The notes beneath the pieces are model-generated. The model saw only the letters and a program-made list of their open reading frames with translations. It made no database searches and was not told the DNA's origin. Positions 1-8,295 of a stretch of 64,000 nt of DNA are shown here, piece after piece (positions within the stretch are counted from its first letter, which is position 1; every line of letters starts with the position of its first letter). This stretch comes from an uncultured Dokdonia sp. GTDB lineage: Bacteria > Bacteroidota > Bacteroidia > Flavobacteriales > Flavobacteriaceae. The stretch lies in the NCBI GenBank assembly GCA_947503305.1, contig CANNDF010000002.1, forward strand, positions 372,001 through 436,000. Reading direction: 5' to 3'. Both the position numbers and the translations under genes were made by a program.

Positions 1-495
1 AAACATCTGCTTTAAAAAAATAGGCTCAAATAAAAATTGATAGTAATTATACTCAAGTTCGTTTTCTTTAGGACTATCACGTCCTATCCCATAAAATAAA
101 CGCGGATAGTTTTGAAATAACAAATTACCCTCTATTACCCATTTTTCTTGATTTGTAAATACCTCGAAACCAGAATAAAATATAAACTGATTATTGAGTG
201 TATATCGTACAGACATAGGAATATTAGAAGCTCTTGTCTCTTCACCACTACCATTAAATTTAAAAAGATATTTAGCTCCAGTTCCTATAGCTAGGTTTGT
301 TTCTGGGCTATAAGTCATCACTGGTGCTGCAATAAACTTTTGTAAATACAGTGTCGAATCTTTCTGATGTGCCTTTTTATTAGGGTAAAAAGTGAAGAAC
401 TCTGCTATTTTTTCCAAATTTTGACCTTGTACCCATTGAAAATTAAAAATAATTAGAGCAAATAGAATAACGTTTCTTATACTGATTAACTTCAT
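1..495 (-). CDS. Truncated outer-membrane beta-barrel protein (BamA/surface-antigen-like), N-terminal part
   Basis: An open frame runs without a stop from the ATG at 493-495 to the window edge, so only the first 165 residues are present. It begins with a signal peptide ending near VQGQ (about residues 1-25). The following stretch, with APVMTYSPETNLAIG and then alternating beta-strand-like segments (YTLNNQFIFYSGFEVF, NYPRLFYGIGRDS), is typical of flavobacterial outer-membrane proteins of the BamA/TamA barrel type. The function is unknown; it could be any member of this barrel class. The 3' end lies outside the window. The strand is supported by the signal peptide and the fully open frame. Confidence 0.7.
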   Translation of the reverse strand, partial: MKLISIRNVILFALIIFNFQWVQGQNLEKIAEFFTFYPNKKAHQKDSTLYLQKFIAAPVMTYSPETNLAIGTGAKYLFKFNGSGEETRASNIPMSVRYTLNNQFIFYSGFEVFTNQEKWVIEGNLLFQNYPRLFYGIGRDSPKENELEYNYYQFLFEPIFLKQMF

Positions 496-661
496 TATAG
501 ATTAGATATTGGTACTGCAAGTTTAACATCTTTTTCATTTAGAATATGACTAAATGGTAAATTTTAACTTATAGTAAAGTCTTTTTAAGCCCATTTACAT
601 GGTGTGTAAAACGTAAGTCTATTTTTTTTATTAAATTGATTAGAATTTAAATCAAAACATT

Positions 662-742
662 ATGGGTGTAGGAGCAATTTTTTTCGGGAGTCTAGCAATT
701 TGCTTAGTACTAGGTATTATAGCAATGATTCAAGGAGAATAA
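662..742 (+). CDS. Putative 26-residue single-pass membrane microprotein
   Basis: The frame starts at ATG 662 and stops at TAA 740-742. The product is 26 residues: a short polar start, one continuous hydrophobic helix (FFGSLAICLVLGIIAMI) and a polar QGE tail. That composition is what a small membrane protein looks like, and it lies in a 465-bp gap between two minus-strand genes where no larger gene fits. There is no recognisable Shine-Dalgarno, which is normal here. A hydrophobic run this short can arise by chance, so this stays a candidate. Confidence 0.35.
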   Translation: MGVGAIFFGSLAICLVLGIIAMIQGE

Positions 743-960
743 TTCAATAATCATTAAAATAAAAACTATAAAATCAACTCATTTTAACGCGTTAAGCAAC
801 TACGAATTACCAAAATCTTCTATAAGTATTCAAGGCAGAAGAGGTACTCTTACTGTTCTGGATACCGATATGAAATCTATTGTAAAACAAGATTAACTTA
901 TTATTTTAAAGTCCATTTCTACTACAGAAATAGACTTTTATAATATATAGCTTTTTGCAA
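743..960. other. Intergenic stretch with an ATG-less open frame and a hairpin
   Basis: A plus-strand frame is open from 729 to the TAA at 894-896 and encodes a protein-like tail of about 50 residues including SSISIQGRRGTLTVLD, but it has no ATG except nine codons before its end. It would need an ATT/ATC start or be the remnant of a larger gene. It is followed by a 12-bp hairpin at 908-938 (arms AAAGTC-c-ATTTCT and AGAAAT-a-GACTTT) with only a weak T-run, which could end a plus-strand transcript or lie 3' of the minus-strand lipase gene. Confidence 0.3.
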
Positions 961-2679
961 TTACTTAATCCCTAAAGCCTTTTCAAGGTATAGCAATCCT
1001 TCATTATTATTTACTTTTAAACCCGTATTGATAAATTTCATCATATCATTGTAGGCTTTAAAACTTTTGTCCTTCCCATAATTCTTAGGTATAGTAGCTG
1101 CTTCTGGATACACACATGTAAATGCATGAAGAGTACCTTTGGATCCTGATTTGATACCAAAACTAGTATTGTCTGTAGTCGTTACAGAGTACTTAGTATA
1201 AATTAATTTTGGAAGATCTATATATTTACTTTGCTTGTCTTTTTCTGTTTGAAAACTCCAGGTGATTGGAGTTTCAATTGTTTTACTTTCAAAAATTTGG
1301 AGTTCAGGCACATTAATACAAGCTCCACTACAATTACATCCCGAACAAAAATTATTACCTTGACATAGTCCGTAACCAAATAACATTGCTATATCATTAC
1401 CAACGGCTGTATTATGGTTTCCAGAGAGAAAAGGTTGTTCTTGAACATTGTCAAATGCTACAATATTAAACTCATTATCTTTACTATTCAACTGTAAAAA
1501 ACTCACTAATTGTGCAACCCCCGAGTTATCTACAGCACCTCCATCTGCAAGTCTAACCATTATACTATCACGAAGATGATCTATTGTCATTTCATATGGA
1601 CTTTTAAAAGTAACTGTTGAATTTGCAAAGCTAAATGCCGGAGCTAGATTCTGTGCTTCATAAGACGCTTCCCAATATCCAGATATATTATCACTTGCTG
1701 CAAAGCCAAGAGCTGCACTAGAAGCAGCGGCTGCATGTATTACTTGTACATTATCGTTTTTTAATGGGTTTTGAAAATGATTATTTCTTTCCTTCCAGCC
1801 AGATTTAAAATTGTTAGTGTAGCCTATTTTAAATTTCAATTTATCAACACCTGTCCCTGCAGCAGGGAGAAATGGCGGAGTCTTTATATTTAAATTTTTG
1901 CTTTTACCGATACTGGAAAAGGTTACAGGAGTAACATTTGTAGTTACCCCATTATCACATGTAGATTGATTATATCCATTTAGTTTAGGCTTTGATGAAA
2001 GACATGCTTGATAATACCTTTTTGCGTGTTCTTCAAATAAATCTTCTTCGTTTAATACAACATTGCTCGTTAACATAGTTGCAGCAAGTAATAATGATTT
2101 TTCAGTAGCCCATGATTGACGTTTATCACTAAGGGTTGTTTTTATATTCAGATAATTATTGTATACTAGATTTTCTACAGCGCTTGCCCAATTAATATTC
2201 TTTTCTGAATAACTTTCCAATACACAGGTAGAAAAAGCACCTCCACTTACATCTTGACATGATAAACCTAGAAAAGTTGCACTGTCAAAAAGATTTTGCT
2301 GTACTCCTAACCATCCTCCATTGCCCTTTGTGTTGCCCCAAGTATCAATAGTGTTTTTTTCAATTTCAGATACAAATTTTTGAGAATACATAAGCATTGT
2401 ACTAAACCAGCTTCCCCCTGAGTTTGAACCTATACTCTCTACATTTTTAAATACATTATCCAATTTGTGTCCATTATCTTCCAGTAAAGATATTGTCCAT
2501 GCTGTATGTGCTGTATGTGCACGCCAACCACCTCCTGCAAAGGCTACATGTATATTATTTATAGGAATACTTTTTTCTTCTACATCTATCTGAGTGTTTT
2601 CTTTAGAAATATTTTTGGTACAACTTATACATAAAAATGTTACTGTAAGAAATATACTTAGTCTTTTGAGTTTTGGCAT
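961..2679 (-). CDS. cPLA2/patatin-like phospholipase lipoprotein
   Basis: A predicted lipid-anchored acyl hydrolase of 572 residues. I chose the ATG at 2677-2679 because it gives a standard lipoprotein signal (MPKLKRLSIFLTVTFLCISC, Cys20); two upstream ATGs at 2751 and 2712 only add a polar extension. The catalytic region shows the cPLA2/patatin dyad layout: glycine-rich oxyanion loop AGGGWRA (residues 48-54), nucleophile motif SNSGGSWFST with Ser87, and the Asp motif LADGGAVDNSG. This pattern resembles the lysophospholipase/cPLA2 catalytic domain more than classical GxSxG patatins. A Cys-rich segment (CQGNNFCSGCNCSGAC) sits near the C-terminus. The probable role is hydrolysis of phospholipid or lysophospholipid in the cell envelope; the substrate is not known. 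Confidence 0.75.
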   Translation of the reverse strand: MPKLKRLSIFLTVTFLCISCTKNISKENTQIDVEEKSIPINNIHVAFAGGGWRAHTAHTAWTISLLEDNGHKLDNVFKNVESIGSNSGGSWFSTMLMYSQKFVSEIEKNTIDTWGNTKGNGGWLGVQQNLFDSATFLGLSCQDVSGGAFSTCVLESYSEKNINWASAVENLVYNNYLNIKTTLSDKRQSWATEKSLLLAATMLTSNVVLNEEDLFEEHAKRYYQACLSSKPKLNGYNQSTCDNGVTTNVTPVTFSSIGKSKNLNIKTPPFLPAAGTGVDKLKFKIGYTNNFKSGWKERNNHFQNPLKNDNVQVIHAAAASSAALGFAASDNISGYWEASYEAQNLAPAFSFANSTVTFKSPYEMTIDHLRDSIMVRLADGGAVDNSGVAQLVSFLQLNSKDNEFNIVAFDNVQEQPFLSGNHNTAVGNDIAMLFGYGLCQGNNFCSGCNCSGACINVPELQIFESKTIETPITWSFQTEKDKQSKYIDLPKLIYTKYSVTTTDNTSFGIKSGSKGTLHAFTCVYPEAATIPKNYGKDKSFKAYNDMMKFINTGLKVNNNEGLLYLEKALGIK

Positions 2680-2766
2680 TTTATTATATTGAAATGGCAG
2701 TGAGTTTTTCATGGTATATTGATGGTTAGGTATTTGATAATTAATAGCCAAAGACTATGTGAGTGG

Positions 2767-2782
2767 TAACTTCTAGAAGTTA
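2767..2782. promoter_or_regulatory. 16-bp perfect palindrome in the divergent region upstream of the lipase and AraC genes
   Basis: The sequence TAACTTCTAGAAGTTA is a perfect palindrome lying 88 bp upstream of the lipase start and 250 bp upstream of the divergent AraC-type regulator. Dimeric regulators often bind such sites, so it is a candidate operator. Nothing else in the 352-bp gap (2680-3031) was recognised. No functional evidence exists. Confidence 0.3.
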
Positions 2783-3031
2783 TTGCGCTAAATCTATTAT
2801 ATTTTCTTAATGCATCATAGGGTGTTTCTACGTAGTTTTATACTTGTTTTTAGGAATTATAAGAAGTATATAGGTGTAAGTAAATTTATAATACATCGTG
2901 TTTCTACTTATCAAACATTAAAATTTTGGCAATAATTACATGCTGAAACTTTTTTACTTTCTAGGTATCTTTACGGGAATTTATATTCGTAATATTTACA
3001 TTTTATTTTAAAAGCCTGTTATAATTTTTAT

Positions 3032-4144
3032 ATGGGAAATATCTCCATAGATTCTTTTCATTTTTATTTTTTGATGGCTGCCCTGCAGGGGGTTATTTTG
3101 GCATTCATTATTATTTTCCAGAAGCCAAAGCGTTTTCCAAATATTTTTTTTGGGATCCTTATTGCACAATTTTCATTGGCCCTATTAAATCTTGTTCTTG
3201 AGGAACGTATTCATGCTTTTAATGCCTTATTTCCTATTCCTTTGAGTTATGGGATGGCACTAGGGCCTCTTGCATACTTTCATGTAAAAACAATGAGTAG
3301 TCCTAAGTTTATATTTAATAAGAAAATAGCTATACATTTTTTGCCTGCACTTCTTTTTGAATTCATTTTTTCAACGCTATTCTTTACCTATTGTCGTTTT
3401 CATATGGACTGGGCAGAGGCAAACGTAAATACAATTAATTTCATTTTCTTAATTCAAGCGTTACTGACGATGCTACATATGTTTATATATAGTTATTATA
3501 CATATGGTGTTATTAAGAATTCTATTTTTAAGCCTGAAGATATAGGGATAAAGATTCGTAAGTGGTTACGGCAATTTAGTGTATTTGGGTTGTTGATATT
3601 AGTGTTTCTAGCGGGTACTATATTTATATCAATATTTAATCTAGATAAGGTTGCCGATGGGGCAAGAATAAGACATCCGCTTTCGGCTTTGTTATGTATC
3701 GTTATTTATTGGCTAGGATATCAATATTTATTAAAACATAGCTCAGTAGTATATAATTACTTAACACGCCTTAGTGGGATGCGGTATTCTGACCAAGAAG
3801 TAATAGCACGCAAAAAACAATTGAGTACATTACTAAATGACAAAGAAGTATATAAGAATAAATCTTTAAGTGTTCAAGAATTAGCAAAAGATATGGGCTG
3901 GCCTGTGCGAGATGTTTCTTTTATTATTGGAGAAGCTTTTGATACAAATTTTAATGATCTTATTAATAGATATAGAATTAATGCATTTAAAAATGCTATT
4001 ACTAAAAATGAACATAAGAAATATTCTATTCTTGGAATTGCAGAAGAGGTTGGCTTTAGTTCTAAAGCATCATTCTATAGGGCATTTAAAAAAGAGTGTG
4101 GGCAAACACCTAGTGAGTTTTTGGCATCAAAATACCCTAAATGA
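3032..4144 (+). CDS. Membrane-anchored AraC-family transcriptional regulator
   Basis: A 370-residue protein with about seven hydrophobic helices in the first 240 residues (for example FLMAALQGVILAFIIIF and FGLLILVFLAGTIFISIF) followed by an AraC/XylS double helix-turn-helix domain (about 265-365). The second helix-turn-helix carries the usual signature ILGIAEEVGFSSKASFYRAFKKECGQTPSEF. This is the flavobacterial class in which a polytopic membrane domain replaces the soluble ligand-binding domain. It lies 84 bp before the alpha/beta-hydrolase gene on the same strand and may regulate it or the divergent lipase. The ligand and targets are unknown. Confidence 0.85.
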   Translation: MGNISIDSFHFYFLMAALQGVILAFIIIFQKPKRFPNIFFGILIAQFSLALLNLVLEERIHAFNALFPIPLSYGMALGPLAYFHVKTMSSPKFIFNKKIAIHFLPALLFEFIFSTLFFTYCRFHMDWAEANVNTINFIFLIQALLTMLHMFIYSYYTYGVIKNSIFKPEDIGIKIRKWLRQFSVFGLLILVFLAGTIFISIFNLDKVADGARIRHPLSALLCIVIYWLGYQYLLKHSSVVYNYLTRLSGMRYSDQEVIARKKQLSTLLNDKEVYKNKSLSVQELAKDMGWPVRDVSFIIGEAFDTNFNDLINRYRINAFKNAITKNEHKKYSILGIAEEVGFSSKASFYRAFKKECGQTPSEFLASKYPK

Positions 4145-4228
4145 GTTTCATATCCTGATTTGAGACCATCATAACTTGTTAGATTATTAGTGGCACAACT
4201 ACTTTAGCCACAAATAATTTTAGTATAG

Positions 4229-5719
4229 ATGAAAATAACAAGGATACTTATTGCAATTACAATATTTAGTGTATGTAATACATTAACAGCACAACAAAGC
4301 AAAGATTTTTTAAAGAAGAATGATACTATTTTTTTATCATCCTCAAAAACTAAAATCTTTGCAGAAGTCGGTTCACTAAAGGTTCCAGAGAACAGAAAAG
4401 ATAAAAATTCAAGATGGATAACTATAAACTATGTTCGTCTTAAAAGCACGAGCACGACCCCTAAAGCGCCTTTGATTTATTTAGAAGGAGGAGGAAGTGC
4501 TAGCACCCATAAGGTTTTAGATCCTTATTATCTTGATGATTGGATACCTTATCTTGCTATTTCTGATGTAATTTTATTTGACCAAAGAGGTACTACAGAT
4601 CAAGATGTATTATGGATTTCTAATATACCGTACCCAGAGAATTTTTTAGTAACACAAGAGGCTGCTGGTGACCATTGGAAAGCAATGGGAAAAAAAGCGC
4701 TTCATGATTTTGAAAAAAGAGGTGTAGATGTAACTGGCTATACCGTGTATGAAAGTGCTAAGGATATAGAAGCATTACGTATTGCTTTAAAGATCGATAA
4801 GATATCAATAGTAGGGTTTAGTTTTGGCACTCATTTAGGTCTTGCACTTATTAAATTATATGAGGATAGTATCGCAAGTGCTGTTTTAGCTGGCGTAGAT
4901 GGGCTCGATGAGTCATTTAATTATCCAGGACTTTTGGATATGCATTTCAAAAAAATAGATAAATTGTTTCAAGATCATATGGAGTCAAGCGCTAAATTGC
5001 CAAACTTATATACACTGCTAGAGCGTGCTATGTGGCAATTAGAAAATGAACCTATGAATGTAACTGTTTTACATCCATTATCTAGGGAACCTATGACTAT
5101 AAAAGTGGGACCTTTTGGGCTATCGTTGATCATAAGGTTAGATATAGATGATACCAGTGACATACCTATTATACCTCGACTATTGTACACTATATCAAAA
5201 AGGGATACATCTGTTTTACAATGGTTTGTACAGAAAAGGATTGCATATGCATTTGCTATTCCTGGGAATGGATTGACACAAGGTATTGCATCGGGTGTAT
5301 CTACCAGACGATGGAGAAAAATCGATCGAGAAGAAGATAGGAGTATTTTTAAAAATGTTGTTAATTTTCCATTTTATGATATTAAGGAAATATGGCCTAC
5401 GGTTTCTCTAGAAGTTGATACTAGAAAAAAGGATAAAAATGACATTAGAACCTTATTGTTAAGTGGAGATTTAGATTGTAGAACACCTCCTTCTCAGGCA
5501 GAAGCGTTGTATGATAAATTCAATAATATACAGGCGCATATTGTTGTTAAAAATGCGGGTCATGAACAAATACTAACCAATGAGGAGGTTAAAAGAACAA
5601 TATTGTCTTTCTTGTCAGGAAATGAAGTAAGTAAGTCTTTTCCTTCTAATGATGAAATTGTATTTATCCCATTTACAGGGAAGAGTGAAAAAGTATCACA
5701 TCCATCTATAGAAGAATAA
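4229..5719 (+). CDS. Secreted alpha/beta hydrolase (S33 peptidase-like)
   Basis: A 496-residue protein with an N-terminal signal peptide (MKITRILIAITIFSVCNTLTAQ). The alpha/beta-hydrolase core shows an oxyanion strand (PLIYLEGGGSAS), an arginine-containing DQRGT motif as in prolyl-aminopeptidase-like S33 enzymes, the nucleophile elbow GFSFGTH, and the acid and histidine near the C-terminus (SGDLDCRTPPSQ and NAGHEQIL). The cap between them is long, as in tripeptidyl-aminopeptidase-type members. It probably acts in the periplasm or outside the cell on peptides or esters; the substrate is unknown. The next gene begins 98 bp downstream behind a structured leader. Confidence 0.8.
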   Translation: MKITRILIAITIFSVCNTLTAQQSKDFLKKNDTIFLSSSKTKIFAEVGSLKVPENRKDKNSRWITINYVRLKSTSTTPKAPLIYLEGGGSASTHKVLDPYYLDDWIPYLAISDVILFDQRGTTDQDVLWISNIPYPENFLVTQEAAGDHWKAMGKKALHDFEKRGVDVTGYTVYESAKDIEALRIALKIDKISIVGFSFGTHLGLALIKLYEDSIASAVLAGVDGLDESFNYPGLLDMHFKKIDKLFQDHMESSAKLPNLYTLLERAMWQLENEPMNVTVLHPLSREPMTIKVGPFGLSLIIRLDIDDTSDIPIIPRLLYTISKRDTSVLQWFVQKRIAYAFAIPGNGLTQGIASGVSTRRWRKIDREEDRSIFKNVVNFPFYDIKEIWPTVSLEVDTRKKDKNDIRTLLLSGDLDCRTPPSQAEALYDKFNNIQAHIVVKNAGHEQILTNEEVKRTILSFLSGNEVSKSFPSNDEIVFIPFTGKSEKVSHPSIEE

Positions 5720-5747
5720 TTGCCTAAGAATTAACAAAGAAGTAAGA

Positions 5748-5817
5748 GGGTTTATCAAGGTATTGTTTTATATCTTGCATCAAAATGATAAGAAATAATC
5801 TGATAAACCCAACTTAG
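5748..5817 (+). promoter_or_regulatory. Structured leader with a 10-codon upstream ORF before a TTG-start gene
   Basis: A perfect 10-bp inverted repeat (GGGTTTATCA at 5748-5757, TGATAAACCC at 5801-5810) brackets a 43-nt loop. Inside it, ATG 5785-5787 opens a 10-codon frame ending in TAG 5815-5817, directly abutting the TTG start of the next gene at 5818. The second arm of the stem overlaps the end of this mini-frame. Folding could hide the TTG start, and translation of the mini-frame could open it. The geometry is visible in sequence; the function is inference. Confidence 0.4.
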
Positions 5818-6774
5818 TTGAAAATAATCCCCGGTATTTTTTTTGGTATATTTCTTATATACTCTAATTTGTTAAATGCACAACGACTACGAGTAGATGG
5901 TGGATTTCTTATTAAAGCAGAGATTACACTCGGAAATCAAAATCAATGGTTGCGTATAGGAGCTTTTGGATTTGGGACTTTAAATTATGGAGATGCATCA
6001 TTAGAGAGTGGATTATCGTTTGCTTCCTATCAATTTCTAAAAAGGCACACAAAAAAAAGTACAGGACTAGCATACTCCTATGAATTTTTTGCACTCGCTG
6101 GAATTGGGAAAAATTCAAACCTATTAGGTTCATCTGTGTCTAAACTAAATAGAGAAATTATTTTTAACCCTAATGGGGAAGGTGGGTTTAATGGATTGGG
6201 TTTTGGGTTTAGTAAAGATCATTTACCAAAAGAATTAAAGAGCTACGGTATTAAAAACGGCCAATTTTTAATGCGCTTTAGCAATGCAGATCATAGTGTT
6301 CATGCCCTATTTACAAATGATTTTAAATTTGGAACTATATTTAATGGAGAACGTAGTGATTATGCAACTACTGGAGCTCTTACGTTAGGTGTGACGAATA
6401 TTAATGACTTCCAAAGTGTATATCAAGCGGGTGTTGCTATAGAGTTGTTTACTCCACAACCCGATTATTCCAAAACCCCTAGAAATCCTTTGAATTCTGA
6501 CGATGGACGTAAGAATGTATGGTATATGTTACCTCCATTTAAAGACCTTTTTTATTCCAATCTTTATGCATTTGGTACTTATCAAGATGAATATTATACA
6601 GTCAGTACCAGTATAGGAGTAAATAGTCAACGGTTAGGTGCATTTGTACAAAATACCTTACATGATGGGTTTGGATTAAATCCACGATTCCCATGGGATG
6701 TGACAAAGAAAGATGCTCTTTATATACAAGCAACAGGAAGTATTAACTATACCTTAGACTCAGACAATGATTAG
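5818..6774 (+). CDS. Secreted protein of unknown function with beta-rich sequence
   Basis: A 318-residue protein with a signal peptide (IPGIFFGIFLIYSNLLNAQ). The start is TTG at 5818, because an in-frame TAG immediately precedes it and no usable ATG follows in the signal peptide. The remainder is beta-rich, with repeated aromatic/glycine strands (WLRIGAFGFGTLNYGD, NGERSDYATTGALTLGV). I see a weak resemblance to Bacteroidota proteins labelled polymorphic toxin type 23, but that label is uncertain and no toxin partner is nearby. It overlaps the downstream LRR lipoprotein gene by 8 bp, so the two are probably co-translated and work together. Confidence 0.6.
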   Translation: MKIIPGIFFGIFLIYSNLLNAQRLRVDGGFLIKAEITLGNQNQWLRIGAFGFGTLNYGDASLESGLSFASYQFLKRHTKKSTGLAYSYEFFALAGIGKNSNLLGSSVSKLNREIIFNPNGEGGFNGLGFGFSKDHLPKELKSYGIKNGQFLMRFSNADHSVHALFTNDFKFGTIFNGERSDYATTGALTLGVTNINDFQSVYQAGVAIELFTPQPDYSKTPRNPLNSDDGRKNVWYMLPPFKDLFYSNLYAFGTYQDEYYTVSTSIGVNSQRLGAFVQNTLHDGFGLNPRFPWDVTKKDALYIQATGSINYTLDSDND

Positions 6775-7699
6775 ACATATGTATATTACATTGTTTCTGC
6801 TAGTACTTTTTTCTAGCTGTAAAACCTATGAAACCTTTTATGGAGTAACAGATACATTAGATACATATGATGCTAGCAGTAAGCGATTAGATTTAAGTTA
6901 TGAAAACCACAATATAGTTCCCGAAGAATTTAATTCTTTGAAAGATTTAAAAATGTTAAACCTTTCTGGAAACACGGCTGTTAATGTGGAGGAGGTGTTA
7001 AAATCACTTCCAAATCCAGAAAAATTAGAAGTTCTTATTCTTGATAGTCTTGATCTAAGGAATTTACCTAAAGGCCTTTCGTCTTTTAAGTCCTTAAAGC
7101 AATTATCTCTTTCATACAACCCTAGATTAGAGTTGAAAGACGTATTTACTCAATTAAGTACAATTCCTATAGAATTTTTAAACTTGAAAGGAAACAATAT
7201 TCAACAATTACCAGAGACTATAAAGTACATAACAACTCTTAAGGATCTTAATCTATCATATAATGAATTACATGATGCAAAGAGTTATGAATATCTAGGA
7301 AAACTTCCTCTGCTATACTCATTATGGATAGATCATAATAACTTAACAGAATTACCAAAAACGGTAGGTCTCATAAACCAAATCACATATTTCTATATAG
7401 ATAATAATACATTAGTGTCCTTGCCCAGAGAAATAGAAGGGATGAAGAAATTAAGAGTATTACATGCGGGATATAATAATTTTACAACACTACCTGAGGA
7501 GTTTATAAAAATGTCCAATCTAATTATGGTACATATTAACAATAACCAAATAGCGTCTATTTCTAGAAAATATGAAACAGAGAAATACGCAATGTTGGCT
7601 CTTTTATTAGATCATAATCCTATTCCCGAAAGCGAGAAAATATGGGCAGAAAAGATTTTTAAGAAATTCTTCCTTTTGTCATTTGAACAGCAATATTAA
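6767..7699 (+). CDS. Leucine-rich-repeat lipoprotein
   Basis: A 310-residue protein with a lipoprotein signal ending LVLFSSC, followed by about eight leucine-rich repeats with the LxxLxLxxNxL pattern (LKMLNLSGNTAV, LKDLNLSYNELH, LYSLWIDHNNLTELP and others). LRR solenoids are usually protein-binding scaffolds; here it would be lipid-anchored to the envelope. The start could be ATG 6767 or ATG 6779; both give a working signal peptide. The 8-bp overlap with the preceding secreted protein suggests a functional pair. The binding partner is unknown. Confidence 0.8.
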   Translation: MIRHMYITLFLLVLFSSCKTYETFYGVTDTLDTYDASSKRLDLSYENHNIVPEEFNSLKDLKMLNLSGNTAVNVEEVLKSLPNPEKLEVLILDSLDLRNLPKGLSSFKSLKQLSLSYNPRLELKDVFTQLSTIPIEFLNLKGNNIQQLPETIKYITTLKDLNLSYNELHDAKSYEYLGKLPLLYSLWIDHNNLTELPKTVGLINQITYFYIDNNTLVSLPREIEGMKKLRVLHAGYNNFTTLPEEFIKMSNLIMVHINNNQIASISRKYETEKYAMLALLLDHNPIPESEKIWAEKIFKKFFLLSFEQQY

Positions 7700-7761
7700 A
7701 AGATGTTTAATGTTTTCTTTTGTATTAAAATATTTAAATTTGATATCTGTAAAAATGATAG

Positions 7762-8295
7762 ATGCAACCAGATCAACTTATAGAGAAATTTCAACAAAAG
7801 GACGAAAGTGCTTTTGCAAAAATCTATGAGTTATATAGTGAGAGTATCTTTGGAATTATTTATAGTGTATTACATAATCAGGAACTTTCTGAAGAAGTAC
7901 TTCAGGATGTATTTTTAAAAGCATGGAATAATGCTGCATCCTATACCCCTGAAAAAGGGCGTTTCTTTACTTGGCTACTTAATATAGCTCGCAATGCAGC
8001 AATAGACAAAACACGCTCTAAAGCCTTTAAGAATAGTAAACAAAACCAGAATGCCGCTTATTTCGTAGATATTCTGGAGGAAAAAAGTAGTTTTTCTTCA
8101 AGGATAGATGCTATAGGAATTAAAAAATATATTGAGGTACTAGAGCCTATCTGTAAAAAAGTGATTCATTTACTTTTTTTTAAAGGATATACACAAAAAG
8201 AGACAGCAGAAGCTTTAGAAATCCCTTTAGGAACTGTAAAGACGCGTAATAGGATTTGTATTAATAAATTAAGAGAAGTATTGGATATAAAGTGA
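7762..8295 (+). CDS. ECF-type RNA polymerase sigma factor
   Basis: A 177-residue group 4 sigma factor. Region 2 is visible at about residues 23-90 (AKIYELYSESIFGIIYSV, EEVLQDVFLKAWNNAASY, GRFFTWLLNIARNAAIDKTRS) and region 4 at about 125-175, with the helix-turn-helix KGYTQKETAEALEIPLGTVKTRNR. A TAAATTTG element at 7735-7742 fits a housekeeping -7 box. Its stop overlaps the GTG start of the downstream anti-sigma gene (GTGA), the usual coupling of a sigma factor and its inhibitor. The stress or signal it answers to is not visible. Confidence 0.9.
   Translation: MQPDQLIEKFQQKDESAFAKIYELYSESIFGIIYSVLHNQELSEEVLQDVFLKAWNNAASYTPEKGRFFTWLLNIARNAAIDKTRSKAFKNSKQNQNAAYFVDILEEKSSFSSRIDAIGIKKYIEVLEPICKKVIHLLFFKGYTQKETAEALEIPLGTVKTRNRICINKLREVLDIK

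Noticed and set aside
3912-4163. Leu/Ile-rich open frame overlapping the end of the AraC gene
   Set aside because: It is the +1/+2 shadow of the AraC helix-turn-helix coding region, has no family pattern, and the AraC frame is intact.
5818-6774. Polymorphic toxin (type 23) effector
   Set aside because: The resemblance is weak, and there is no delivery domain, immunity gene or toxin cluster; I left it as a secreted protein of unknown function.
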